Source: an uncultured Bacteroidales bacterium (GTDB lineage Bacteria > Bacteroidota > Bacteroidia > Bacteroidales > Muribaculaceae). From it: a stretch of 64,000 bases of DNA. Within the stretch, counting starts at the first letter, position 1. Every line of letters begins with the position of its first letter. The stretch covers positions 17,416-81,415 of the forward strand of contig CANPDU010000012.1 in the NCBI GenBank assembly GCA_947573135.1, in the 5' to 3' direction. Both the position numbers and the translations under genes were made by a program. Below, in pieces: positions 1 to 8,035 of the stretch. The notes under the pieces were generated by a model that was not told the origin of the DNA, did no database searches, and saw only the letters and a list, made by a program, of their open reading frames with translations.

Positions 1-11
1 CCAAAAAATGT

Positions 12-42
12 TTTGAATTATGAAAAAAACGAACTAAATTTG
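12..42 (+). promoter_or_regulatory. Bacteroidetes-type promoter for the HU/SPOR gene
   Basis: TTTG at 12-15 and TAAATTTG at 35-42 are separated by 19 bases, a full match to the Bacteroidetes housekeeping promoter. The -7 box ends only five bases before the ATG at 48, so the predicted transcript has almost no 5' leader. Confidence 0.7.
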
Positions 43-47
43 TAGTC

Positions 48-1061
48 ATGAATGAAATTGTACGACATATAGAGTATCTGCTCGTAGCTCACGACTGCGT
101 GGTGATACCGGGTCTCGGAGCAGTGCTGGCTCACGCTATGCCGGCACGATGCGACGAAGCGGCGACGAATATACTGCCGCCGCGCCGTACGTTCTCATTC
201 AACCCTTCGCTGGTGCATAACGACGGTCTTATTGTTGCATCCGTGGCAAGGTCCCGGTCGGTAAGCTATGATGCCGCCCGTGCAATAGTAGCCGCTGGAG
301 TTGAGTCAATGCGCCGCGCGCTGGAAACTGACGGAAGCGTATCGCTCGGACTTGCCGGCCGTCTGGCCATGACTCCGGAGCATACGCTGACTTTCGAGCC
401 TGCGTCTGACACCTCGCGGCTTAGTCCGGCTTATATGTGGCTTCCGGCGCTTGAACTGCACACTGTGGCATCGCTCGCAAGACGAAGAGACGCCGCCCTC
501 GCGGATGTCCGTCCGGCTCCGCATTTCCTGACAAAGATCGCCCGAGCGGCCGCGTCGCTCGTGCTACTGATCGCTCTCGGGCTCGCGCTGACAACTCCGA
601 TCAACATCGAGCAGGCTCAATATGCCTCGCTCGGCCTTGAAAGCTTTGCAGCGACAGCCCCGGCATCCGGAGCCGACGTGGCAGGTTCGTCTCTGATCAG
701 ACGCCCCGGCGAACTTACGTCGCCAGTCACGCTATGTCTCGGCATCCATGATGATGCCAGCGAAATCGCTGATACGGCCGCCCACGCCGCCTATAAGCGA
801 GAACGATCGGCGTCAGTCAGCGCTGTAGTTCAGCCACGTCTTGACCTGACCGACAAATACTGTCTGGTGATCGCATCGCTCGCAACAGAAGCCGAGGCGC
901 AGAAGTTTATCGATCAATCAAAAATCAATAATTCAGGCATACTTGCCAAGGATGGCCGTTATCGAGTGTATGTCGCCACCGGAGCTACCTCCGCAGAAGC
1001 CCGTGCCGCAGCCGCTGCCTTTGCCGACCGCTATCCCGATGCGTGGGTATGTCGTAAATGA
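48..1061 (+). CDS. HU-CCDC81 / SPOR domain envelope protein
   Basis: This 337-residue protein matches the Bacteroidetes family with an N-terminal HU-like CCDC81 domain and a C-terminal SPOR domain. The opening segment with HDCVVIPGLGAVLA (residues 15-28) and FNPSLVHNDGLI (51-62) is typical of the HU-CCDC81 domain. One transmembrane helix lies at about 165-183, and a SPOR-like region covers about 265-337. SPOR domains bind denuded septal glycan, so a role in division or peptidoglycan organisation at the inner membrane is likely but inferred. The ATG at 48 sits just after the -7 box. The next gene begins 9 bases downstream. Confidence 0.85.
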   Translation: MNEIVRHIEYLLVAHDCVVIPGLGAVLAHAMPARCDEAATNILPPRRTFSFNPSLVHNDGLIVASVARSRSVSYDAARAIVAAGVESMRRALETDGSVSLGLAGRLAMTPEHTLTFEPASDTSRLSPAYMWLPALELHTVASLARRRDAALADVRPAPHFLTKIARAAASLVLLIALGLALTTPINIEQAQYASLGLESFAATAPASGADVAGSSLIRRPGELTSPVTLCLGIHDDASEIADTAAHAAYKRERSASVSAVVQPRLDLTDKYCLVIASLATEAEAQKFIDQSKINNSGILAKDGRYRVYVATGATSAEARAAAAAFADRYPDAWVCRK

Positions 1062-1070
1062 CAGTGATAT

Positions 1071-1598
1071 ATGGATAATCTCCACCAGCTATTGTTGATG
1101 CGTCACAGCATCCGGCGCTACAAAGACACACCTGTCGATCCCGACGATGTCAAGAAGATACTTGAAGCCGCACTGCTCGCACCGACTTCAAAGAGCGGCC
1201 GTCCATGGGAGTTTGTAGTCGTTGAAGACAAAGACACGCTTGCCCGTCTGGCTGACTGCAAGCAATTCGGTACAAAACCTGTTGCATCGGCTGCTTTTGC
1301 CGTCGTCGTCACCGCCGACACAACAAAAAGCGACGTCTATATTGAGGATGCTTCTATCGCCGCGGTGCTGATGCACCTTCAGGCGGCCGATCTCGGACTT
1401 GGATCATGCTGGATCCAGGTGCGTAACCGTATGGCTGCCGACGGAGAATCGTCAGAAACAATAGTGCGTGAGATACTCGATATTCCCGACAACATGGCAG
1501 TGGAGTGTATCATCACCTTCGGCCACATCGACGAAGAGCGGCGTCCTGTCGATCCGGCCAAACTGCTGTGGGAAAAGATCCATATCGGCCGCTGGTAA
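1071..1598 (+). CDS. Nitroreductase family protein (FMN-dependent)
   Basis: The 175-residue product has the layout of small nitroreductase/FMN reductases. RHSIRRYKD near the N-terminus (residues 11-19) is the classic FMN phosphate-binding arginine motif. APTSKSGRPWEF (37-48) and the GLGSCWI stretch (about 110-116) complete the flavin pocket. Such enzymes are cytosolic homodimers that reduce nitro compounds, quinones or other substrates with NAD(P)H; the natural substrate cannot be read from sequence. It lies within a same-strand run of closely spaced genes and its stop abuts the next one, which suggests cotranscription. Confidence 0.85.
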   Translation: MDNLHQLLLMRHSIRRYKDTPVDPDDVKKILEAALLAPTSKSGRPWEFVVVEDKDTLARLADCKQFGTKPVASAAFAVVVTADTTKSDVYIEDASIAAVLMHLQAADLGLGSCWIQVRNRMAADGESSETIVREILDIPDNMAVECIITFGHIDEERRPVDPAKLLWEKIHIGRW

Positions 1599-1610
1599 AT
1601 GCGTCCCGGG

Positions 1611-2393
1611 ATGGATAAGAAAATCGTCATAATCGGTTCTGGCAACGTTGCCACCCACCTTGCGCGAGGCTTCGCCGAGGCACGGTGCACGATTGTCCAG
1701 GTATATAGCCGCACGATTGACCATGCCGCCCGGCTTGCCGCCATGGTAGGCGGAGCGGAACCCGTCGACAGCCTCGATAACCTGAATCACGATGCCGATC
1801 TCTATCTTATCGCTGTCGCCGACGCCGCCGTTGCTCCTATCGCTGAGAGTATGCCGCCGGTCAAAGGCATAGTCGCCCATACATCGGGCAGTGTCCCACT
1901 GTCGGCTCTGACGGGTAAGCTTGATCATGTGGCGGTGCTATATCCTCTTCAGACTTTTACGCGAGAGGCAGTTGTCGATCTTGCCGGAGTCCCGTTCTTC
2001 ACCGAGGCGACTGATCAGCCGACACTCGACGAGGTCGATTCGTTTGCCCGCATGATATCGCCGAAAGTTTACCATGCCGATTCCGAGCGCCGCAAAACAC
2101 TTCATATCGCCGGCGTTATGTCGTGTAACTTTGTCAACTATTTATGGGACTGCACGTCGGAACTACTCGCCGCTGACGGATATGATTTCTCGGTGGTCGA
2201 GCCGCTGATACGCGCGACCCTCGACAAGGCCGTAGTTCTCGGCCCCCGTGCATCGCAGACGGGTCCGGCGATGCGTTGCGACACTGAGGTGATGCGTGAG
2301 CATATCGGCCGTCTCGACCCGGTCAAAGCTAAAATTTACCGCGATCTGACCAATGCTATTATCGCGACACATAATCTTAACTGCAAACTATGA
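1611..2393 (+). CDS. Rossmann-fold DUF2520 domain protein
   Basis: The protein opens with KIVIIGSGNVATHLARGF, a GxGxxA dinucleotide-binding loop, and continues into a helical C-terminal DUF2520 domain with the HIAGVMSCNFVNYLW stretch (family asparagines and histidine). The layout resembles ProC- and F420-dependent oxidoreductases, but no reaction has been fixed for this family as far as I know. An ATG at 1599 directly after the previous stop would add four residues. I prefer 1611 because the beta strand of the Rossmann fold then starts at once. The 3' end overlaps the next gene by four bases, so the two are probably translationally coupled. Confidence 0.8.
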   Translation: MDKKIVIIGSGNVATHLARGFAEARCTIVQVYSRTIDHAARLAAMVGGAEPVDSLDNLNHDADLYLIAVADAAVAPIAESMPPVKGIVAHTSGSVPLSALTGKLDHVAVLYPLQTFTREAVVDLAGVPFFTEATDQPTLDEVDSFARMISPKVYHADSERRKTLHIAGVMSCNFVNYLWDCTSELLAADGYDFSVVEPLIRATLDKAVVLGPRASQTGPAMRCDTEVMREHIGRLDPVKAKIYRDLTNAIIATHNLNCKL

Positions 2394-2914
2394 GCAAAAT
2401 CAACTATGACTTAACTCTGATCGACGGCATTGTGTTCGATATCGACGGAGTCCTTTCTCCGTCAACGGTTCCTATGGGCGATGACGGTGCTCCGCGCCGC
2501 ATGGTCAACGTCAAGGACGGATATTCGATACAGCTCGCTGTGAAGAAAGGCCTGAAAATAGCTATAATCACCGGTGCGGCCGATGAGACCCTTTGCCGTC
2601 GCTATAATGCGCTCGGAGTCACTGACGTGTATCTGAAAGCCGCAGACAAGATGCCGTGTCTGCTTGACTGGCTCGAACGGACAGGCCTCACGCCTGACCG
2701 GGTGGCATATATGGGCGACGATATTCCCGATATCAATGTCATGCAGGCCGTAGGACTTCCATGTGCGCCGCGCGATGCAGACCCTGAGGTCAAGGGAATC
2801 GCCTTGTATATCACTCAGGCCGACGGCGGATACGGCGCCGGACGCGAACTCGTCGAACAGGTGCTGAGAGCCAAGGGTCTGTGGATGTCTCACGCCGATG
2901 CTTTCGGATGGTAA
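2390..2914 (+). CDS. kdsC: KdsC-like HAD phosphatase (KDO 8-phosphate phosphatase)
   Basis: A 174-residue C0-type HAD hydrolase without a cap domain. FDIDGVLSPS (17-26) carries the nucleophile and acid/base aspartates, ITGAADE supplies motif II, the lysine of KAADK motif III, and YMGDDIPDINVM motif IV. GGYGAGRELVEQVL near the end is the typical KdsC C-terminus. KdsC removes phosphate from KDO 8-phosphate for lipopolysaccharide synthesis, working in the cytosol as a tetramer. The gene overlaps DUF2520 upstream and Maf follows 10 bases later. The related family member cytidylyl-linked NulO phosphatase is an alternative. Confidence 0.85.
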   Translation: MSKINYDLTLIDGIVFDIDGVLSPSTVPMGDDGAPRRMVNVKDGYSIQLAVKKGLKIAIITGAADETLCRRYNALGVTDVYLKAADKMPCLLDWLERTGLTPDRVAYMGDDIPDINVMQAVGLPCAPRDADPEVKGIALYITQADGGYGAGRELVEQVLRAKGLWMSHADAFGW

Positions 2915-2924
2915 ACTGTGACCG

Positions 2925-3485
2925 ATGAAACTACTGCTCGCTTCCAATTCGCCGCGGCGCCGCGAACTTCTCGCACTGCTCGACATCGACTATGAGATAC
3001 TCGCGCCGCGTGATGTCGACGAGACATATCCTTCAGATCTTCCCGCCGAAGAGGTCGCGCCTTATCTCTCGGCTCTGAAATCGCGATCATACGCTGATGT
3101 GCCTCATGACGATGAGATCGTCGTGACGGCCGATACAGTCGTGATCTGCGACGGTATGATACTCGGCAAACCAAAAGACAGTCAACAGGCAATCGAGATG
3201 CTGAAACGGCTGTCGGGTAAAAGCCATAAGGTTGTCACCGGCGTGACACTGATGTCGGCCGACAAAACCGTTACATTTTCAGAAACGACGCGTGTGACTT
3301 TCGACAAGCTGTCTGAAGAGACGATCAGTCATTATGTCGACAGATACAGACCGTTTGATAAAGCCGGGGCCTACGGCATACAAGAGTGGATCGGGTGTGT
3401 CGGCATCAGCGGGATCGAAGGCTGCTATTACAATGTGATGGGCTTGCCTCTGCATGCTCTTTCCGTCGGTCTGCGATCATTTTGA
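2925..3485 (+). CDS. maf: Maf-type nucleoside triphosphate pyrophosphatase
   Basis: The start LLLASNSPRRRELL is the Maf signature: an S-x-S/N-P-R-R-x-E-L loop that binds the nucleotide phosphates. VTADTVV (about 66-72) contributes catalytic aspartate, and the GKPKD and AGAYGIQ segments are also conserved. Maf proteins hydrolyse dTTP, UTP or modified bases to monophosphates and pyrophosphate; the AYGIQ stretch fits the dTTP/UTP (YhdE-like) subgroup. At 186 residues the length is normal. It is the last gene of the opening run, and a strong riboswitch promoter begins right behind it. Confidence 0.9.
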   Translation: MKLLLASNSPRRRELLALLDIDYEILAPRDVDETYPSDLPAEEVAPYLSALKSRSYADVPHDDEIVVTADTVVICDGMILGKPKDSQQAIEMLKRLSGKSHKVVTGVTLMSADKTVTFSETTRVTFDKLSEETISHYVDRYRPFDKAGAYGIQEWIGCVGISGIEGCYYNVMGLPLHALSVGLRSF

Positions 3486-3524
3486 TCATTCTGTTTTTTC
3501 ATAAAAATAATTTGTTTGTCGCTT

Positions 3525-3556
3525 TTTGTCAGCCTTTGAAAAAAATGCTACTTTTG
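3525..3556 (+). promoter_or_regulatory. Promoter of the thiamine-uptake operon
   Basis: TTTG at 3525-3528 and TACTTTTG at 3549-3556 are 20 bases apart, matching the Bacteroidetes consensus. Transcription would start a few bases later and run directly into the TPP riboswitch. Confidence 0.75.
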
Positions 3557-3576
3557 CGGTAATAAAAAGAGATTTA

Positions 3577-3652
3577 TTAGGGGTGCTTAGACCGCAAGGC
3601 GAAGCTGAGATCATACCCTTGAACCTGAACCGGATAATACCGGCGTAGAGAA
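3577..3652 (+). promoter_or_regulatory. TPP riboswitch (THI element)
   Basis: The segment holds the conserved TPP aptamer parts in order: AGGGGTGC, then GCTGAGATCATACCC, then TTGAACCTGAACCGG and ATAATACCGGCGTAGAGAA. Only nine bases separate the aptamer from the ATG at 3662 and there is no terminator hairpin between them. Thiamine pyrophosphate therefore probably acts by hiding the translation start. The riboswitch marks the two downstream genes as thiamine uptake genes. Confidence 0.95.
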
Positions 3653-3661
3653 AATAAACGT

Positions 3662-5893
3662 ATGAACAAACTAATTCTTGCAGCGGTGTCGCTATGTGCG
3701 GCTCCCTGCCTGTCGGCCGTCGAGACAGACAGTGCCGACTCATCCAGAGTGATTAATCTTGACAATGTCGAAGTGATTGCCAACCGAGCAGACGCAAAGA
3801 CTCCCGTCGCCTACACAAATGTCACGAAGGCTAAGATAGCCAAGATCAACGACGGGCACGATATTCCTTTTTTGCTTAACATGACGCCCTCAGTCATCAC
3901 GACATCCGATGCCGGTGCAGGCATGGGCTATTCATCTATCCGCGTGCGCGGCACAGACGGATCGCGTATCAATGTCACGGCCAACGGCATACCGATCAAC
4001 AATTCGGAAAGCCACAATGTATATTGGGTCAATATGCCCGACCTCGCATCGTCGTTGCGTGACATTCAGATTCAGCGCGGCGCCGGTACATCGACTAACG
4101 GTGCAGGAGCATTCGGAGCGTCGATCAACATGCTGACAGACGCGCCGTCGGATGACGCATATGCAGAATTTGCCGGAACCTACGGCATGTACAACACCAA
4201 TAAACAGACTCTCCGCGTGGGCTCCGGGATGCTGGGCGGCCACTGGACCGTCGACGCGCGTTTCAGCCATCTCGGCAGCGACGGATATATCGACCGTGCA
4301 TGGTCGAAGCTCTGGAGCTATTTCGGGCAGGTCGCATACCGCAACGCCGGCACCTCTGTGCGTCTGCTTGCATTCGGAGGCAAAGAGCAGACTTATATGG
4401 CCTGGGATTATGCCTCAAAAGAAGAAATGGCCGAATACGGACGACGTTATAATCCCTGCGGAAAGTATACGGCGAACGACGGCTCTACGGCTTTCTACGA
4501 TGACCAGACTGATAATTATATACAGCATCATTTCCAACTGCTTTTTTCTCAGATGCTATCCGACCGCATGCATCTTAATGTCGCTCTCCACTACACGAAG
4601 GATGACGGATACTACAATCAGTATAAGACCGACCGCACACTCGCTGAATATGGTCTCGAACCGTTTTTTGTCGACGGTGAGAAAGTCAAAAAAAGCGATC
4701 TTATCCGTCTGAAGAAAAATGACAACGGTTTCGGAGGCGGTGTGTTTTCGCTCTCATACAACCATGGTCGTGTTTCGGCTGTCGCCGGTGGAGCATTGAA
4801 TAATTTCCGCGGCCATCATTTCGGTCAGATCGCATGGGTGCGCAACTACGTCGGCCCGATCAATCCCCTGCAGGAGTATTACCGCAATCTCGGCGAAAAA
4901 CTCGACGGGAACATTTATGCGCGTGCAAATGTCGCAATCGCCGGCGGACTCTCGGCTTTCGGCGATCTCCAGTACCGTCACATTGATTATAAGATCACCG
5001 GCTGCAGCGACAACTTCGATTACAATACTGACGCGATGCAGGTGCTCGACATTCATAAGAAATATGATTTCTTCAACCCCAAAGCGGGTCTCAACTGGGA
5101 GGTGAATCCGGCCAACCGTCTTTTTGCATCGTGGAGCGTCGCCCACAAGGAGCCGGTGCGCGATAACTTCACCGACGGAGACATGCATAATGTGCCTCGG
5201 GCCGAACGAATGTTTGACTATGAACTCGGCTACAGCTACAACAGCCCGATTTTCTCGGCCGGTGTAAACCTTTACTACATGGACTACAAGGATCAGCTTG
5301 TCGTGACCGGTCAGCTCTCCGATACCGGCAATCCGTTGAGCGTCAATGTTCCGGAAAGTTATAGAATGGGTATCGAACTTCAGGCATCGCTCAGGCCGTG
5401 GAAGTGGTTTGACTGGAATATCAACGCGACGATCTCACGCAACCGCATAAAGAATTTTGTCGAATATATCTATGAGGACGAGTGGACAAATCCGATATCG
5501 TTTGATCTCGGCGATACGCCGATCGCATTTTCTCCCGACTTCACGCTGGCAAATTCGTTCGGCTTCAAGTATGCCGGCTTCGATGCAAATCTCGACAGTC
5601 GATATGTCTCGAAACAATATCTCAACAATGCCCACAATGACGAACAGAGTCTCGACGCCTATTTTGTGACCGACCTGCATCTGGGATATACGTTCCGCCG
5701 TCTGCTCTCGCTCAAGGAGGTGCGTCTGGGAGTGTCGGTCTACAATCTCTTTAACGAGAAATATGAGAACAACGGTTATGCCGGTGCCGGATATTATGTC
5801 GATGATGCAGGACAGAAAGTCAACTACCGCTATGCCGGATATGCGGCTCAGGCTACAACCAACGTCATGGCTTCAATAGCAATCAAATTCTGA
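3662..5893 (+). CDS. TonB-dependent outer membrane receptor, thiamine (OMR1-like)
   Basis: A 743-residue TonB-dependent receptor: signal peptide (about 1-19), a plug domain with IRVRGTDGSRINVTANGIPIN (split across 92-112) and a long beta-barrel ending in a terminal aromatic-type strand (MASIAIKF). The preceding TPP riboswitch and the PnuT gene overlapping its stop point to thiamine or thiamine phosphates as the ligand, as known for riboswitch-driven OMR1 loci in Bacteroidetes. The ligand is inferred from context, not from binding residues. Confidence 0.9.
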   Translation: MNKLILAAVSLCAAPCLSAVETDSADSSRVINLDNVEVIANRADAKTPVAYTNVTKAKIAKINDGHDIPFLLNMTPSVITTSDAGAGMGYSSIRVRGTDGSRINVTANGIPINNSESHNVYWVNMPDLASSLRDIQIQRGAGTSTNGAGAFGASINMLTDAPSDDAYAEFAGTYGMYNTNKQTLRVGSGMLGGHWTVDARFSHLGSDGYIDRAWSKLWSYFGQVAYRNAGTSVRLLAFGGKEQTYMAWDYASKEEMAEYGRRYNPCGKYTANDGSTAFYDDQTDNYIQHHFQLLFSQMLSDRMHLNVALHYTKDDGYYNQYKTDRTLAEYGLEPFFVDGEKVKKSDLIRLKKNDNGFGGGVFSLSYNHGRVSAVAGGALNNFRGHHFGQIAWVRNYVGPINPLQEYYRNLGEKLDGNIYARANVAIAGGLSAFGDLQYRHIDYKITGCSDNFDYNTDAMQVLDIHKKYDFFNPKAGLNWEVNPANRLFASWSVAHKEPVRDNFTDGDMHNVPRAERMFDYELGYSYNSPIFSAGVNLYYMDYKDQLVVTGQLSDTGNPLSVNVPESYRMGIELQASLRPWKWFDWNINATISRNRIKNFVEYIYEDEWTNPISFDLGDTPIAFSPDFTLANSFGFKYAGFDANLDSRYVSKQYLNNAHNDEQSLDAYFVTDLHLGYTFRRLLSLKEVRLGVSVYNLFNEKYENNGYAGAGYYVDDAGQKVNYRYAGYAAQATTNVMASIAIKF

Positions 5894-6492
5894 TGTCGGA
5901 ACTGATCGAATTTTTTACCGCTGACAGAATAATGGAGATAGCCGGCCTCGCCGTTGGGCTGGCTTATCTCTATTTTGAGTACCATGCCAACCGTCTGGTG
6001 TGGCTGATGAGTGTGATCATGCCCATGATCTCGCTGTTCATTTACTATCGTGCCGGCATCTATGCCGACTTCGCGATCAATATTTATTATCTTCTGATTG
6101 CCGTCTACGGCTATATAGTGTGGACCTTCGGCCTGAAACGTAAAAAGCGCGAGCCGCTGCCTGTCACCCATATGCCGCTGAAATATTACGCCGCGGCGAT
6201 TGTCGCTCTTATTGCTATTTTTGCATTTCTGGCATGGGGACTCGTCAGTTTTACCAACAGCAATGTGCCGTACTGGGACGCTTTCACGACAGCCCTTAGT
6301 ATAGTCGCGATGTGGATGCTTGCCCGAAAATATGCCGAACAATGGATAGCGTGGTTTATAGTCGACGCCGTATGTGTCGGTCTGTATTTTTACAAGGGCA
6401 TATATTTTTATTCCGCCCTTTACTCGGTATACACAGTTATAGCTCTGTTCGGCTACCGCAAGTGGCTCCGTCTGATGCATCAAGATAGCTAA
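5893..6492 (+). CDS. pnuT: PnuC-family vitamin transporter, thiamine type (PnuT)
   Basis: The 199-residue product has about seven hydrophobic helices and the PnuC-family features NRLVWLMSV, YWDAFTTALS and an aromatic-rich helix with WMLARKYAEQW. PnuC proteins are facilitators whose substrate is trapped by phosphorylation. In riboswitch-controlled Bacteroidetes loci the PnuT branch carries thiamine across the inner membrane. The start overlaps the receptor stop (ATG within the TGA junction), so both are one transcript. The thiamine pyrophosphokinase often found in such operons is absent here. The 3' end overlaps the convergent next gene by 56 bases. Confidence 0.88.
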   Translation: MSELIEFFTADRIMEIAGLAVGLAYLYFEYHANRLVWLMSVIMPMISLFIYYRAGIYADFAINIYYLLIAVYGYIVWTFGLKRKKREPLPVTHMPLKYYAAAIVALIAIFAFLAWGLVSFTNSNVPYWDAFTTALSIVAMWMLARKYAEQWIAWFIVDAVCVGLYFYKGIYFYSALYSVYTVIALFGYRKWLRLMHQDS

Positions 6493-8035
6493 CCAAGGCG
6501 TCGGCACATCTTATTCCGTCGATGGCGGCCGAAACTATGCCTCCGGCATATCCTGCGCCTTCGCCGCAGGGATATAGACCTTCAAAGTCGATATGACGGA
6601 GTGTCTCTCTGTCGCGCGTTATCTGCACCGGAGCCGAAGTGCGTGTCTCGTCGCCGATGACAAGCGCTTCGTCACAAAGGAAGCCCCGTGATTTGCGGCC
6701 GAATTCGGCAAATCCTTTCTGCAAACGCGTCGCGACAAACGGGGGCAACAACTGATCGACTCTCGCGCTGAATACTCCCGGAGCATAGGAACTTCTCGGC
6801 AGACCGGCAGACAGACGTCCGCTGACAAAATCGGTCATACGCTGAGCCGGCGCATGTTGTGTCTCTCCGGCGGCCTCATAGAAGCGCCGCTCGATATCAA
6901 GCTGAAAGTGCATCATTTTCAGATGGCCGAAACGGTCGTATTCAGGTAAATCTTCGGGCAGAATTTCCACAACCATGCCGGAATTTGCCCACTGTGTGCC
7001 GCGGTTTGAAGGCGACATGCCGTTGACCACCAGCTGACCCTCGTCGCTTGCCGCGGGGATGATGAAACCACCGGGACACATACAGAATGAATACACGGCA
7101 CGGTCGTCGACGCGTGTCAGCATCGAATATTCGGCGGCAGGCAGATACTTGCCGCGGCCTTCCTTTGAATGATACTGTATGCGGTCGATCACGGACTGAG
7201 GATGCTCAAGGCGGACTCCCACAGCAATACCTTTCGGAACCATGGTGATACCTGCTTCGTCAAGCATTTTATAGACATCGCGGGCAGAGTGGCCTGTTGC
7301 TAAAATCACTGGCCCATAGAATTTTTCGCCGTCGGCGCATATGGCACCTGTAACTTTATGATCATCAATAATGAGATTGGAGACTTTGGTCTCAAAATGA
7401 ACCTCGCCTCCGGCCTTTATGATGGTTTCGCGCATCGCTTTTATAACACCCGGCAGACGGTCGGTGCCTATATGCGGATGTGCGTCTATAAGAATGTCGG
7501 ATTGTGCGCCGTGTCTGACAAATGTCTGCAGCACTTTGTCGACCGAGCCGCGTTTCTTGCTCCGGGTGTAGAGTTTGCCGTCGGAATATGCACCTGCGCC
7601 TCCCTCGCCGAAGCAATAGTTAGACTCCGGATTGATTTTCTGGTCTTTGCTTATGAGAGCCATGTCTTTGCGCCGGCTGTCAACATCCTTGCCGCGCTCC
7701 AGAACAATCGGGCGGATTCCGTGCTCGATCAGTTCAAGAGCGGCAAAGAGTCCGGCAGGACCCGCTCCGACAACTATAGCCTCGGGGCAGTCTCTGACGT
7801 CGGGATAGGCTACTGCAGGGATACAACCAACCTTTTCGTCAACTTCGTCGATATGCACTCTCAGTGTCAGATTTACAGCTATCTGTCGCTGACGGGCATC
7901 GATCGAGCGCTTGATGGTGTCGATGCGTTTAATGCGCCGGCGGTCGGTCGCCAGTTCTTTTGCAATCCGTTGTGCGAGACGTTCGCTGTCGTAAGCCGTC
8001 TCAGGAGCGAGACGCAGACTTAATTCTTTAAGCAT
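6437..8035 (-). CDS. NAD(P)/FAD-dependent dehydrogenase (COG2509-like)
   Basis: A 532-residue flavoprotein with an N-terminal extension of about 85 residues followed by the FAD-binding loop VVGAGPAGLFAALE (about 92-105) and the acidic ERGKDVDSRRKD. The GGAGAYSDGKL and MCPGGFIIPAA stretches and the closing PCGEGAGYAGGIVSAAIDG are hallmarks of the widespread uncharacterised FAD-dependent dehydrogenase family COG2509. The true substrate is unknown to me. It is cotranscribed with the MATE gene, whose stop overlaps its start by eight bases. Confidence 0.88.
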   Translation of the reverse strand: MLKELSLRLAPETAYDSERLAQRIAKELATDRRRIKRIDTIKRSIDARQRQIAVNLTLRVHIDEVDEKVGCIPAVAYPDVRDCPEAIVVGAGPAGLFAALELIEHGIRPIVLERGKDVDSRRKDMALISKDQKINPESNYCFGEGGAGAYSDGKLYTRSKKRGSVDKVLQTFVRHGAQSDILIDAHPHIGTDRLPGVIKAMRETIIKAGGEVHFETKVSNLIIDDHKVTGAICADGEKFYGPVILATGHSARDVYKMLDEAGITMVPKGIAVGVRLEHPQSVIDRIQYHSKEGRGKYLPAAEYSMLTRVDDRAVYSFCMCPGGFIIPAASDEGQLVVNGMSPSNRGTQWANSGMVVEILPEDLPEYDRFGHLKMMHFQLDIERRFYEAAGETQHAPAQRMTDFVSGRLSAGLPRSSYAPGVFSARVDQLLPPFVATRLQKGFAEFGRKSRGFLCDEALVIGDETRTSAPVQITRDRETLRHIDFEGLYPCGEGAGYAGGIVSAAIDGIRCADALVSYLDASDGATCGSRTEL

